Shown piece by piece: positions 16,651 through 25,737 of a stretch of 64,000 nt of DNA. The DNA is from SLRI01 sp964460465. GTDB lineage: Bacteria > Pseudomonadota > Alphaproteobacteria > Geminicoccales > Geminicoccaceae. Location of the stretch: assembly GCA_964460465.1 (NCBI GenBank), contig CAYWSB010000004.1:1-64000 (forward strand), in the 5' to 3' direction. The position numbers and the translations under genes are program-made. Each line of letters starts with the position of its first letter. Within the stretch, counting starts at the first letter, position 1. The notes beneath the pieces are model-generated. The model searched no databases, had not been told where the DNA came from, and worked only from the letters and a program-made list of their open reading frames with translations.

Positions 16651-18756
16651 TCAGTTGAGGTCGATCCGGTTGAGCGGCTGGATCGTGATCTCCTGGGTCA
16701 GCTCCTGGTAGGACAGAACGGGCAACTCGTAGAGCTCGCCCTCGATCAGCTTCCTGACATAGCGGCGGACGTCCATCGAGGTCAGCAGGACCGGCCGGCG
16801 GCCCTGGCGGCGCAGCGAGCCGACCTTGCTCTTGGCATTGGTCACGAGCTTGCGCGCGATGTTCGGGTCGAGCGCCAGATAGCTCCCGGCCGAGGTCTGC
16901 CGGATGGCGTTCCTGACCGTGTCCTCGACGTCCGGCGTGAAGAGATAGGCCGGCAGGATGTTGTCGCCGCTCGAGTACTTGTAGGAGATGTAGCGCTTCA
17001 GCGACGAGCGGACGTACTCGGCCAGGAGGATCGTGTCCTTCTCCTTCTGCCCCCACTCGATCAGCGCCTCGAGCACGGTGCGCAGGTTGCGGATCGAGAT
17101 CTCCTCGGACACCAGCCGCTGGAAGATCTCGGTGATCTTCTGCAGCGGCATCACCCGCTGCACCTCCTTCACCAGCTCGCCGAAGCTGCCCTCCATCTGG
17201 GTGAGCAGGAACCGGGTCTCCTGCACGCCGATGAAGTCGGCGGCGTATTTCTTCATCAGGAAGCTCAGGTGGTAGGTCAGGATCTGCGACGGATCCATTA
17301 AGGCCACCCCGGCCTTGGCGAGCTCGGGACGGTGCCGCTCGTCGGCCCAGACCGTCGCGAGGCCGGGCAGGAACGGGTCGCCCTTCTCGTAGGGGATGCC
17401 CAGGAGATCGAGATGCTCGAGGTCGTCGCGGATGAACAGCTTGCCTTCCGCGAGCTTGCCCTGCGACATCGGGATCTCCTGCATCAGCACGTAGTAGCCG
17501 TGCGACGGCAGACGCTCGTTGAAGCGCAGATGAATGCCGGGAAAGGGCACGCCCAGATCGTAGTAGAGGGCGCGACGCAGCTTCACGAGCTCGTCGTTCA
17601 GCGTCTGCGGCTTGACCAGGCCCTGCGCGTCCTGGGCGATGTCGAGCATCACCGGCACCGTCAGCGCGAAGGCGTCGCGCTCCTCGCCCGGGCGCGAGGG
17701 CTTGGGCGGCTTCTTGTCGCCGGTGGCGGGCGCCATGGCGGCCAGCGGATCAGGCTCGGCCGCCGCCATGGCGGCCGCGTCCAGGCGGCGCTGGAGGAAG
17801 AAGCCGCCGAGGCCGATGCCGGCCGCCAGGATCAGGAAGATGGTGGTGGGAAAGCCCGGGATGAAGGCGAAGCCGAGGAGGATCACCCCCGCCACCTGCA
17901 GCGTGCGCGGCTCGCCCAGGAGCTGGCCACCGATGTCGGAGCCCAGGTTGGTGCTCTCCTCGGTGGTGACCCGGGTGACGATCATGCCGGCGGTGATCGA
18001 GATGAACAGCGCCGGGATCTGCGACACGAGCCCGTCGCCGATGGTCAGGATCGAGTAGAGCTGCAGTGCCTCGCCGGTGGTCATGCCGCGCTGCAGCACG
18101 CCGATCGAGATGCCGCCGATGATGTTGACCGCGGTGATGATGAGGCCGGCGATGGCGTCGCCTTTGACGAACTTCATCGCCCCGTCCATCGCTCCGTAGA
18201 GCTGGCTCTCCTTCTCGATGATGTTGCGCCGTCGCTTGGCCTCGTCCATGTCGATGAGCCCCGAGCGCATGTCGGAATCGATGCTCATCTGCTTGCCGGG
18301 CATGGCGTCGAGCGAGAACCGGGCGCTGACCTCGGCGACGCGCTCGGAGCCCTTGGTGATCACCACGAACTGGACGATGGTGATGATCAGGAAGATCACG
18401 AGGCCGACGATCAGGTTGCCGGCGACCACGAAGTTGCCGAACGTCTCGACGATCTTGCCGGCGTCCGCCTGCACCAGGATCAGCCGCGTCGTGGTGATCG
18501 ACAGCGCCAGGCGAAAGAGCGTGGAGATGAGCAGCACCGCCGGGAAGGCCGAGAAGCTCAGCGGCGAGCTGATGTAGATCGCGACCATGAGCAGGATCAC
18601 CGCCAGGCTCATGTTCGTGGCGATCAGCACGTCGACCAGCAGCGTCGGCAGCGGCAGGATCATCATGAAGATGACCGCGACCAGCAGCGCCACCAGCACC
18701 AGGTCCTGGCGGCTGGTCAGCTTGAGCAGGAAGGCCTGAAGCTTGTCCTTGTTCAA
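16651..18756 (-). CDS. sctV: T3SS export apparatus protein SctV (YscV/LcrD/InvA)
   Basis: A 701-residue protein. The N-terminal 330 residues form about eight membrane spans with the FHIPEP-family signature (RFSLDAMPGKQMSIDSDMRSGLIDMDEAKRRR). The cytoplasmic half (residues 360-701) is the ring-forming export gate that receives chaperone-substrate complexes. It is the last gene of the leftward sctW-tyeA-sycN-yscX-yscY-sctV operon and overlaps yscY by 4 bp. Secretin, needle and translocator genes nearby rule out a flagellar FlhA. Confidence 0.97.
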   Translation of the reverse strand: MNKDKLQAFLLKLTSRQDLVLVALLVAVIFMMILPLPTLLVDVLIATNMSLAVILLMVAIYISSPLSFSAFPAVLLISTLFRLALSITTTRLILVQADAGKIVETFGNFVVAGNLIVGLVIFLIITIVQFVVITKGSERVAEVSARFSLDAMPGKQMSIDSDMRSGLIDMDEAKRRRNIIEKESQLYGAMDGAMKFVKGDAIAGLIITAVNIIGGISIGVLQRGMTTGEALQLYSILTIGDGLVSQIPALFISITAGMIVTRVTTEESTNLGSDIGGQLLGEPRTLQVAGVILLGFAFIPGFPTTIFLILAAGIGLGGFFLQRRLDAAAMAAAEPDPLAAMAPATGDKKPPKPSRPGEERDAFALTVPVMLDIAQDAQGLVKPQTLNDELVKLRRALYYDLGVPFPGIHLRFNERLPSHGYYVLMQEIPMSQGKLAEGKLFIRDDLEHLDLLGIPYEKGDPFLPGLATVWADERHRPELAKAGVALMDPSQILTYHLSFLMKKYAADFIGVQETRFLLTQMEGSFGELVKEVQRVMPLQKITEIFQRLVSEEISIRNLRTVLEALIEWGQKEKDTILLAEYVRSSLKRYISYKYSSGDNILPAYLFTPDVEDTVRNAIRQTSAGSYLALDPNIARKLVTNAKSKVGSLRRQGRRPVLLTSMDVRRYVRKLIEGELYELPVLSYQELTQEITIQPLNRIDLN

Positions 18757-19184
18757 CGGTTGCGCCCCGCCGCGGGCCGCCCGGCCGGCAACGCTCCGGC
18801 TGCCGTCGCGCCGCCCGGCGGAGCGGGCGACGTCGATGCATGCGCCTCGACGAAGCGCCGAAAGCAGTCGCGCGCCTCGGCCCGGCGGTCGAGCTGCAGC
18901 AGCGCCCGGGCGCGGATGATCTGCACCGGCGAGGCGATGCTGTCGTCGCCGCCCGCCGCGGCGAACCGCCCGATCGCCGTCAGCGCCTCGCCGGGATGGC
19001 CGCTGACCAGCTCGGCATAGGCCAGCGTCTTCTGGATCTCGGCGTCGTCGCCGGCGAGCCGGGCACCGGCGCGCAGCAGCTTCAGCGCCTTGTCGTTCTG
19101 CCCGTGCCGCAGGAAGACATAGGCCAGCAACGTCAGCAGCTGGCGCTGATCGGCCTGCATCGCCACGCCCGTGGCCGCCGTCAC
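18753..19184 (-). CDS. sctY: YscY-like TPR chaperone (SctY)
   Basis: A 143-residue protein with TPR-like helices (LLTLLAYVFLRHGQNDKALKLLRAG; AEIQKTLAYAELVSGHPGEALTAI; ARALLQLDRRAEARDCFRRFV) and an Ala/Pro-rich tail. In Ysc systems YscY binds YscX and both contact YscV. Here it overlaps the yscX-like and sctV genes by 4 bp each, exactly the Yersinia order yscX-yscY-lcrD. The sequence is divergent, so the call rests on fold plus position. Confidence 0.75.
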   Translation of the reverse strand: MTAATGVAMQADQRQLLTLLAYVFLRHGQNDKALKLLRAGARLAGDDAEIQKTLAYAELVSGHPGEALTAIGRFAAAGGDDSIASPVQIIRARALLQLDRRAEARDCFRRFVEAHASTSPAPPGGATAAGALPAGRPAAGRNR

Positions 19185-19564
19185 GCCCCGACCAGCGTGG
19201 TCCGGTAGCTGTTGAGGAGATCGCGGCTGGCCGCCTCGTCGGCCATCAGCCGGCTGGCGTCGGCCACGGCCGGATCGCCCTTCGCCTGCCCGGCCAGCGC
19301 CTCTTGCAGGCCGCGGAACGCGCCCTCGAAGGTGTGCGGCAGGACGAGGCCGATATCCGGCGTGGCCGGCCGCAGGAAGGCATCCAGGAGATGCGTCAGC
19401 CGCGACTCGGGCAGCACCTGGTCGAGCTCGAGCCGGATCTGCTCGCGGCTCGGCAGGATCGAGGCGAGGTCGGGCAGGCGGGCGTCGTCGATGCCCGCCT
19501 CCATGTTGAAGATGCGCTCGATGCCGGTATCGAAACGCATGCCGCCGCCGGCCCGATCCACCAT
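19181..19564 (-). CDS. sctX: YscX-like secreted component (SctX)
   Basis: A 127-residue protein from the ATG at 19564, preceded by GAGGG. YscX of Yersinia is about 122 residues and is itself secreted early. The C-terminal helical part (DPAVADASRLMADEAASRDLLNSYRTTLVGA) has the expected character, and a central Phe-Arg-Gly-Leu segment recalls FHGLHRA of YscX. It lies between sycN-like and yscY-like genes as in ysc loci. YscX/YscY pairs are specific to the Ysc family, so this gene helps classify the system. Confidence 0.72.
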   Translation of the reverse strand: MVDRAGGGMRFDTGIERIFNMEAGIDDARLPDLASILPSREQIRLELDQVLPESRLTHLLDAFLRPATPDIGLVLPHTFEGAFRGLQEALAGQAKGDPAVADASRLMADEAASRDLLNSYRTTLVGA

Positions 19565-19590
19565 GTCCGAGATCCCTCGCTGTGCCAGCC

Positions 19591-19956
19591 TCAAGTCTGC
19601 AACTGTTGGTGCATCTCGCGCAAGAGCTCGATGGCCTGCTCGAGCGCCACCGGCGTCACCTGGCGTCCCTGGAGACGGATGACGAAGACCACGTCGTCGC
19701 CGCGGAGCCCGACCTGCGGGTCGAAGCCGCGGTTGTGCCGCCAGTGGCATAGGCCGAGCGCCCGCTGGAGCTGCTGGCGCGGCGCGAAGGGATAGCTGCG
19801 CTGGAGGCTGACGAGCAGGTCGTCGCCGCTGCGCTCGAGCTGCAGCGAGCCACCCGAGGCGAAATCGAACGCGACGGCACCCTCCTCGGGCAGGGCGACG
19901 CCCGGCAGCGACACGCGCTTGCCGAACTCCGCGACCGCATCATCGAGCCAGCTCAA
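19591..19956 (-). CDS. SycN-like chaperone of the SctW gatekeeper
   Basis: A 121-residue small acidic alpha/beta protein of the CesT/SycE class. It begins MSWLDDAVAEFGKRV and has the GGSLQLERSGDDLLVSLQRS strand pair, close in pattern and length to SycN (about 123 residues). In Yersinia SycN pairs with YscB to escort YopN. A YscB-like gene is present at 25.7 kb. Its start overlaps tyeA by 4 bp. Confidence 0.8.
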   Translation of the reverse strand: MSWLDDAVAEFGKRVSLPGVALPEEGAVAFDFASGGSLQLERSGDDLLVSLQRSYPFAPRQQLQRALGLCHWRHNRGFDPQVGLRGDDVVFVIRLQGRQVTPVALEQAIELLREMHQQLQT

Positions 19957-20252
19957 GCGCTTTCCTCCTCCTCGCGGGTGACCGCATCGTCGAGCGCCTC
20001 CTGGATCGTGTCGATCAGCCGCTCGCGGCTTTCGAGATCGGCGAACAGCTTTAGCGGCAAGGCCCGCGCGATCTCGGTGAGCTCGCGCAGGACATAGATC
20101 TCCGCCTCGAGGTCGTTGCCGACGCGCAAGGGCTTCAAGAGACCGTCGATGTCGCCGCGCGCGAGCCAGTTCTTCTCGGTGAGCGCCAGGAGCCCGCCGA
20201 CCAGCTCGTCCGCCTTGGCGATCACCGCCCGGCGTGGCCTGCCCGCCGCCAC
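19953..20252 (-). CDS. TyeA-like gatekeeper partner
   Basis: A 99-residue helical protein: ADELVGGLLALTEKNWLARGDIDGLL, then RALPLKLFADLESRERLIDTIQEALDDAVTREEEESA. This closely follows TyeA (about 92 residues), including the acidic end. TyeA binds the C-terminus of YopN/SctW to block secretion before host contact. The GTG start directly follows the sctW stop codon. In some species TyeA is fused to SctW; here they are separate. Confidence 0.82.
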   Translation of the reverse strand: MAAGRPRRAVIAKADELVGGLLALTEKNWLARGDIDGLLKPLRVGNDLEAEIYVLRELTEIARALPLKLFADLESRERLIDTIQEALDDAVTREEEESA

Positions 20253-21146
20253 TCAGAGCACCTTGAAGCGGTCGTCGACGCGCTCGAGGGCCTCGATCAC
20301 GCGCTCGCGCACCGTGGCCAGGATCTCGAGCTGGCGCACCTCGCCGAGGATCATCTGCAGCTCGGCCGGGGCCACCGAGGGGCCCTTCGACTGCAGGTCC
20401 TCGCCGACCGCCTTGAGCAGGAAGGCGATGCGCTCGCCGATGTCGCCGTCGCCGTAGCGCTCGACGATGTTGGCGTAGGACTGCCGGACACTCTGATGGT
20501 CGAGCACGCTCTGCCGGTAGAAGTCGCGGAGCTGCTGCACCTCGCCGTCGCTGCCGGCATAGGCCAGCGCCGTCTGCGTGACGTTGAGCCCGGCCCGGAT
20601 CTCCGCCCCGAAGGCCCGCTCGTTGTCGACCAGGAGCCGGCTCGCGGCCTGCGCGATCGGCGCTTCCGGGTCGGCCTCGGTCAGCGCGTCGACGATCTTC
20701 TCGAGCGCCACGTGCTGGTAGGTGATGTCCTCGTGGAACTCGCGCAGCAGTTGCTGCAGGTCCTCCTGGCTCGGCTGCTCGTTGCGCGCCCGCATCTCCT
20801 GGATGGTGCCCAGCAGCTTGCTCAGCCGTCGCATGTCGAGATCGGGGAGCTTCTCCATGTGCTCCTGGATCTTCTGGATCGCCTCGACGCGGCTCTGCTG
20901 GTCGGCGCGCTCGAGCTTGCGGTCCGACAGCCGCGTCTTGCTGCGCTCCGAGGCGCCGAAGGTCATCTCCTCGGCCGCGTCCTGCAGGGCCGCCATGGCG
21001 TCCTTCACGGTCGACGTCTCGGCATAGCGCAGCGTCACGGCCTCGCCGCGGAACGAGCCCGTGGGTGCCGGTGCACGGCTCTCCTGGCCGCCGCCCGGGG
21101 TCATGCCGGGCTGGAAGCCGGAGAAGCCACCGATTTGATTGCTCAT
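20253..21146 (-). CDS. sctW: T3SS gatekeeper SctW (YopN/LcrE/BopN)
   Basis: A 297-residue protein from the ATG at 21146. It is predominantly helical, with a heptad-like region (residues 85-140: LERADQQSRVEAIQKIQEHMEKLPDLDMRRLSKLLGTI) and YopN/InvE-type helices to the end. The polar Gly/Gln-rich N-terminus is typical of a T3S signal. It would plug the export gate with TyeA until host contact. It heads the leftward operon, with the bidirectional palindrome site 2 starting 78 bp upstream. Confidence 0.88.
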   Translation of the reverse strand: MSNQIGGFSGFQPGMTPGGGQESRAPAPTGSFRGEAVTLRYAETSTVKDAMAALQDAAEEMTFGASERSKTRLSDRKLERADQQSRVEAIQKIQEHMEKLPDLDMRRLSKLLGTIQEMRARNEQPSQEDLQQLLREFHEDITYQHVALEKIVDALTEADPEAPIAQAASRLLVDNERAFGAEIRAGLNVTQTALAYAGSDGEVQQLRDFYRQSVLDHQSVRQSYANIVERYGDGDIGERIAFLLKAVGEDLQSKGPSVAPAELQMILGEVRQLEILATVRERVIEALERVDDRFKVL

Positions 21147-21223
21147 GCCGAGATCCCTCCGATGGCCTGACGAGTGGCGGTGCGCAAGCTGCCCGCAGGC
21201 ACCGCCGCCGCGGGGCGGATTCG

Positions 21224-21241
21224 TGCCTAAGCGCTCACGTA
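21224..21241. promoter_or_regulatory. T3SS 18-bp palindrome, site 2
   Basis: TGCCTAAGCGCTCACGTA matches the consensus at 15 of 18 positions and keeps the central AGCGCTCA. It sits nearly midway between the divergent sctW (78 bp) and sctD (73 bp) starts, so it could serve both. Confidence 0.65.
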
Positions 21242-21313
21242 TTGTATCCGGCAAGACCGACGTGTATAGGGAAAATCGGTTGCGCGGCTGAGACGCGTCC
21301 ACCCGAGAGCATC

Positions 21314-22717
21314 ATGCCCGAAACCACCAGTCCTTTCATCCTGAAGGTTCTGTCCGGCCCGCATCTCGGGGCGGAGGTGCAGCTCGCGGCGGGCGAGTAT
21401 CGCATCGGCCGGGACCTCGAGTGCGACGTGGTCCTGAGCGACCACAGCCTCGCGCCAGAGCACGCCCTGCTCGCCATCACCGCCGACGGCTTCCGCGTGC
21501 AGAGCCTCGCCGGCGAGGTCGTCATCGAGCGCCGGCTGCACGAGGACCCGGCCCGGCTCCTGCCCTTCTTCACCATGCTCGGCCTCGGCACCACCGTGCT
21601 CACGGTCGGCCCCGAGACGGCGACCTGGCCCAACCTGCAGCCGCCGCTGCCCGGCACCGGCGAGAGTGCGCCGGCCCTGACCGTGATCGAGGGCGGCGGC
21701 GCGGCGGCCGCTGCCGCGCCGGGCGGCTCCGACCGGCCGGCGGTCGCGACCGCGGCCCGGCCGGCGTCGCGACGGCGCACGACCAGCACCCGGCTGGCCG
21801 CCTTCGGCGTGGTGATGGCGGCGGTGATCGGCGTCCTGCCGTTCCTCGGGCGCAGCGACCAGCAGCAGGCGACACCGCCCGACCTCGAGCGCTTCGCCAT
21901 GTCGGAGGACGGCCTGCGCTCGGCGGCGCCGACGCCGGAGATGCTGATCGGCGAGCGCCTCGCCGCCCTCGGCAAGGCCGGAACGATGGCGGTCGAGCCC
22001 GACGGGCCGGACCGCTGGCTGGTGCGCGGCTATGTCCGCACCCAGGACGAGCGCCACGACGTCCAGGCGTCGCTCGACGAGCTGGAGCTGCCGTTGCGCT
22101 ACCAGGTGCTGGTCGACGCGCAGCTCGAGCAGGTGGCCCGCGATACCCTGATCGCGTTGGGCCGTCGGCTGGACACGGTGACCGTCGAGGAGGGGGTGCT
22201 GACGCTGGCCGGCTTCATCCCCGAGGCCAGCGACCTGCAGCGGGCCGTCGACATCGTCGGCCGCGACGTGCGCGGCCTGCGCTCGATCGACAACCGGGTC
22301 GAGACCGAGCGCTCGATCCTGGCGGCGATGCAGCGCCGGCTGGTCGACGGCGGGCTGGCCGCGCTCGTCCGCCTCGACCTCGAGCGCGGCCAGATCGTGG
22401 CGCGCGGCCGGGTGGGCGGCGACCGGGCCGAGGCGTGGCAGGGGCTGTTCGACTCCTTCGTGGCCGATTTCGGCCGCTACGGCATGCCGATCGTCTCCGA
22501 GGTCGTGCGCGTCCGCGACGAGACCGCCGCCCCGGCCACGGTCCAGCTCGACGTCCGGGCGGTGGGCGGCATCGGCCGGCAGAGCTGGGTCATCCTCGGC
22601 GACGGCGAGAAATACCTCGAGGGCAGCCTCCTGCCCGACGGCTGGCGGATCGAGCGCATCGGTGCCGGCGAGATCGTGCTCGCCCGCGGCGGGCAGCGCT
22701 ACACCCACCAGCTCTGA
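21314..22717 (+). CDS. sctD: T3SS inner-membrane ring protein SctD (YscD/PrgH)
   Basis: A 467-residue protein from the ATG at 21314. Residues 1-105 form a cytoplasmic FHA-like domain (AGEYRIGRDLECDVVLSDHSLAPEHALL). An Ala/Pro-rich linker leads to one membrane span (161-179, LAAFGVVMAAVIGVLPFLG). The periplasmic part has ring-building modules, including a BON-like one (GVLTLAGFIPEASDLQRAVDIV). It forms the outer part of the inner-membrane ring around SctJ. It is followed directly by the yscE-like gene, as in Yersinia. Confidence 0.92.
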   Translation: MPETTSPFILKVLSGPHLGAEVQLAAGEYRIGRDLECDVVLSDHSLAPEHALLAITADGFRVQSLAGEVVIERRLHEDPARLLPFFTMLGLGTTVLTVGPETATWPNLQPPLPGTGESAPALTVIEGGGAAAAAAPGGSDRPAVATAARPASRRRTTSTRLAAFGVVMAAVIGVLPFLGRSDQQQATPPDLERFAMSEDGLRSAAPTPEMLIGERLAALGKAGTMAVEPDGPDRWLVRGYVRTQDERHDVQASLDELELPLRYQVLVDAQLEQVARDTLIALGRRLDTVTVEEGVLTLAGFIPEASDLQRAVDIVGRDVRGLRSIDNRVETERSILAAMQRRLVDGGLAALVRLDLERGQIVARGRVGGDRAEAWQGLFDSFVADFGRYGMPIVSEVVRVRDETAAPATVQLDVRAVGGIGRQSWVILGDGEKYLEGSLLPDGWRIERIGAGEIVLARGGQRYTHQL

Positions 22718-22722
22718 GCCGG

Positions 22723-22974
22723 ATGGCGGGACCGCCCACCGAGCCGCCATTGCTCCTCGGGCTCGAGGAGCGCCTCGCCGCGGACGCCGGCGGTGCCGAG
22801 CGCGACCGTCTCGTCGCCCGGCTGCGCGGCCTGCGGCAGGTGGTGAGCCGCGACATGGACCGCGGCCTGCCGCCCGAGGCGTTCCGGCGCGCCGCCGTCA
22901 TCCGCGACGGCTGCGACGCGGCCTTGGAGACGGTGCCGCGGCTCTGGGCGATGCTGCACCAGCGGCGCGGCTGA
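22723..22974 (+). CDS. YscE-like small protein, needle co-chaperone
   Basis: An 83-residue helical protein (LLLGLEERLAADAGGAERDRLVARLRGLRQVVSRDMDRGLPPEAFRRAAVIRDGCDAALETVPRLW). The YscE/PscE/SsaE class is about 65-80 residues of two helices and sits right after yscD, exactly this position (5 bp after sctD). With the YscG-like TPR protein it would cap the needle subunit. Sequence identity to known members is not evident by eye, so position carries the call. Confidence 0.65.
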   Translation: MAGPPTEPPLLLGLEERLAADAGGAERDRLVARLRGLRQVVSRDMDRGLPPEAFRRAAVIRDGCDAALETVPRLWAMLHQRRG

Positions 22975-22981
22975 GCCGGCG

Positions 22982-23539
22982 GTGGCGCGCGGCACCCACC
23001 CGGAGCAGGCCGTCCTGGCCGCCCTCGTGGCGGCGGGGCACGAGCTGCAGCCGGTGCCCGCCCTCGAGCGCCAGGGCTCGCCGCTGCCGGGGGGCCATCG
23101 GCTGGACTGGCACGGGGCGGAGATCGTCTTTCGCGTGCTCGCCAGCGGCGAGGTGCTGATCCTGCTCTACCGCCGCTCGGCCCGGGTGCCCAGCCTGCGC
23201 AACCCGTTCCGCGCCTTCGTCGCCTTCCTGCGCTTCCTCGCCGAGCGGCGCGACGAGCTGGGGCTGGTGCGGGTCTTCGGCCGGATCGAGACGGCCCCCT
23301 ACCGGGCGGAGGGCGGCCTCGACGACACCCGGCTCGCCCGCTTCTACACCGACTTCATCGGCGGCGCGCCGATCGGCCCGAACGACATCGCCGGCTTCTC
23401 CGCCATGGACCGGCGCGTCTACCAGCTCCTCGGCACGACCTGGATGAGCCTCGATCTCGCGGATTTCCGCCCGGTCGGCGAGGTGGTGGCCCGGCGCAAG
23501 GCGCTGGCCGGCACGGGGCCGGCAGGCGCTGCTCAGTAG
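22982..23539 (+). CDS. T3SS-associated protein, possibly LcrR-like
   Basis: A 185-residue soluble protein. Its middle (VPSLRNPFRAFVAFLRFLA ... RVFGRIETAPY ... LDDTRLARFYTDFIGGAPI ... MSLDLADFRP) resembles what I recall of LcrR: a basic segment with an NPF-A pattern, a 'G-v' strand, then RLAxFYxxxxGA. LcrR-type proteins occur in Ysc loci and affect regulation or LcrG stability. The GTG start is 7 bp after the yscE-like stop, and the end overlaps the convergent sctC by 7 bp. The family call needs a profile search. Confidence 0.5.
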   Translation: MARGTHPEQAVLAALVAAGHELQPVPALERQGSPLPGGHRLDWHGAEIVFRVLASGEVLILLYRRSARVPSLRNPFRAFVAFLRFLAERRDELGLVRVFGRIETAPYRAEGGLDDTRLARFYTDFIGGAPIGPNDIAGFSAMDRRVYQLLGTTWMSLDLADFRPVGEVVARRKALAGTGPAGAAQ

Positions 23540-25461
23540 AGGTCGCCCGGTGTCACGACGGGTGGTCCGGGCTCGGCCTCGAGCGAGCGCGGCGGCAGCA
23601 GCTGGACGTCGCTGAGGAGCTGGATCAGCCCGGGCGGGCAGGGGTCGTTCTGCATCGAGCGGACCAGGCAGAGCGATTCCAGCGAGCGGCGTGTGACCCG
23701 CTCGTCCAGCTCGAGCCCGAGCTCGCCCTGCCGCCGCTGCAGCGAGCCCTCCGGGGTCAGCCAGCTGCGCCGCTCCGGCGGCACCAGGTCGCGCGGCCCC
23801 TCGCGCGGCAGGCTGCCCGTCACCACCTCGGCATCGAGATCGTCGTCGATGACCAGCGGCCGGATGACGAAGAGGCGGGTGACATCGACGTTCTGCTGCC
23901 GCCGGTTGGTGAAGAACAGCCAGCCGATCAACGGGATGTCGCCGAGCAGCGGCACCTTGGCGAGGTTGTCGATCTGCTGCTGGCGGTAGAAGCCGCCGAT
24001 CACCAGCGCCTGGCCCGACTGCACCATGCCCTGGGTGGTCAGCGTCGAGCGCTGCAGCACCGGGATGTCGTCGACATTCTCCGCCGTGGCGACGCCGTCC
24101 TCGATCGCGATGTTCATCCGCACCCGCGGCCGGCCGCCGGTCTCGACCACATGCGGCCGCACCTGCAGGAGGAGGCCGACCTCGATCTCGACCAGCTCCA
24201 CCGCCTCGTTGCCCTCGAGCCGGACGAAGAAGGTCTGGTTCTGGTCGAACGCCGCCTCGACATTGTCGAAGGTCAAGACGGCCGGGCGGGAGATCACCCG
24301 CGCGTCGCCCACCTCCTCCAGCGCCCGGATGCGGGCGAGGACGGAGAACGGGTCGCCCGAGATCGCCGTGGCGAAGCTCAGCCCCTGGGCCAGGGCCGCG
24401 ACGGCCGGGTTGCCGACGCCGACCGTGGTGTCGGTGTTGTTGGTGTCGATGTTGATCCGCCAGTCGACGCCGATGTCCTGCAGCCGGTCGGCGGTGATGT
24501 CGGCGATCACCACCTCCACCTCGATCAGCCGCTGCGGCCGGTCGAGCTCCTCGATCAGCCGCTCGTAGATCGGCATGCGGCCGGCGAGGTCGCGGATGAC
24601 CACCGAGTTGGTGCGCGGATCGCTCTGGATCTGCACGGTCGTCTCGTCGCTGAGCGCCGGGTTCTGCACCATGAGCTCGGCCTCGCGGGCGATCGCCAGG
24701 GCCTCGGCATCGAAGGCGATGAGCGCGTCGGCCTGCAGCGGGCGATCGCCCCAGACCCGGGTGACCGTCCGTGCCCCGGGCAGGCGCCGGGCGCCGAGGT
24801 CGAGCAGGTCGCCGGTGGTGTCGCCGACCAGCTGGCGCAGGATCGTCGCCAGCCCCGGCACCAGGATCTGGCTGCCGCGGACGGTGTAGGTGCGGTCGTC
24901 GGCCTGGGCGTAGCGCAGCTTGAACACCCGAAAGGCCACCTCGCTGGTCTGCGCGGTATCCAGCATCTGCGCGGTCGAGCGGATCAGCTCGACGTAGCGC
25001 GGCGGGCCGCTGACGTAGAGCACGTCCATCGACGGGCTGACGCGCCAGGGAAAGCGCGCGTCGAGCACGCCCAGCTCCTCGAGCGAGCGGGTGAGCTGCT
25101 CGATGCCCATGCCGTCCAGCCGGATGATCTGGCTCTCGGCCTCGTCGATCGCCGAGATGTGCAGGACGAAGCCGTCATAGTACCAGAGCAGGCCGTAGAG
25201 CCGGGCGAGGGTGTCGAGGAACTGGCGCGGCGGCTGCGCCGGCAGCCGCCCCCGGACGACCCCGAAGACGTTCGGGCTGATGGTGATGGGGATGCCGACC
25301 TCCGAGGCGAACTCGCGCAAAAGCTCGGTCAGGTCCTGCTCGACGGTGACATAGCCGAAGGGCTCGGTGCCCCACGGCGGCTCGTTGGCGGCCCGGGCGG
25401 GCGTCGACACCAGCAAGGCGAGGCAGAGTGCGACGATGCAGCGCCCAAGATAGCGGATCAC
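23533..25461 (-). CDS. sctC: T3SS outer-membrane secretin SctC (YscC/InvG)
   Basis: A 642-residue protein with a GTG start (25461) and a signal peptide ending TPARA-A. N0/N1-like domains (residues 30-180) lead to a secretin core with KVPLLGDIPLIGWLFFTNRRQ, the hallmark of the family, then a C-terminal tail that may bind a pilotin. It forms the 12-15-fold outer-membrane ring. It has its own upstream gap of 276 bp after the yscB-like gene, recalling yscB-yscC order. No clear 18-bp palindrome is found upstream. Confidence 0.96.
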   Translation of the reverse strand: MIRYLGRCIVALCLALLVSTPARAANEPPWGTEPFGYVTVEQDLTELLREFASEVGIPITISPNVFGVVRGRLPAQPPRQFLDTLARLYGLLWYYDGFVLHISAIDEAESQIIRLDGMGIEQLTRSLEELGVLDARFPWRVSPSMDVLYVSGPPRYVELIRSTAQMLDTAQTSEVAFRVFKLRYAQADDRTYTVRGSQILVPGLATILRQLVGDTTGDLLDLGARRLPGARTVTRVWGDRPLQADALIAFDAEALAIAREAELMVQNPALSDETTVQIQSDPRTNSVVIRDLAGRMPIYERLIEELDRPQRLIEVEVVIADITADRLQDIGVDWRINIDTNNTDTTVGVGNPAVAALAQGLSFATAISGDPFSVLARIRALEEVGDARVISRPAVLTFDNVEAAFDQNQTFFVRLEGNEAVELVEIEVGLLLQVRPHVVETGGRPRVRMNIAIEDGVATAENVDDIPVLQRSTLTTQGMVQSGQALVIGGFYRQQQIDNLAKVPLLGDIPLIGWLFFTNRRQQNVDVTRLFVIRPLVIDDDLDAEVVTGSLPREGPRDLVPPERRSWLTPEGSLQRRQGELGLELDERVTRRSLESLCLVRSMQNDPCPPGLIQLLSDVQLLPPRSLEAEPGPPVVTPGDLY

Positions 25462-25737
25462 GACGTCTCTGCGCTCGATCTATTCGTCAAGGCGGGCCGC
25501 ACCAGGAACGATCGCGGCCCGGGACAGGCCACTTGCATCGCTCGTGGCCTCGTACAGCGACCCCAACGTCGGGGCAACGGTCATCGGTCGACTGCCGCGC
25601 GCCGGCGCCGGCGCACGGTCTCGGGCCGATGCCGTGCGCCACGTGATCGGCGCGCGGCACGCTGCCGGTCGCCGTCCGCGAGATGTCGTGCCGCAGCCCC
25701 GGCGCTCGGCTGCCTGCCTGATCGCATGCCTCAGGCC

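Noticed and set aside
25463..25490. Partial palindrome-like sequence (TGCGCTCGATCTATT) upstream of sctC
   Set aside because: Only the GCGCTC core matches and the right half does not fit, so it was not counted as a seventh site.
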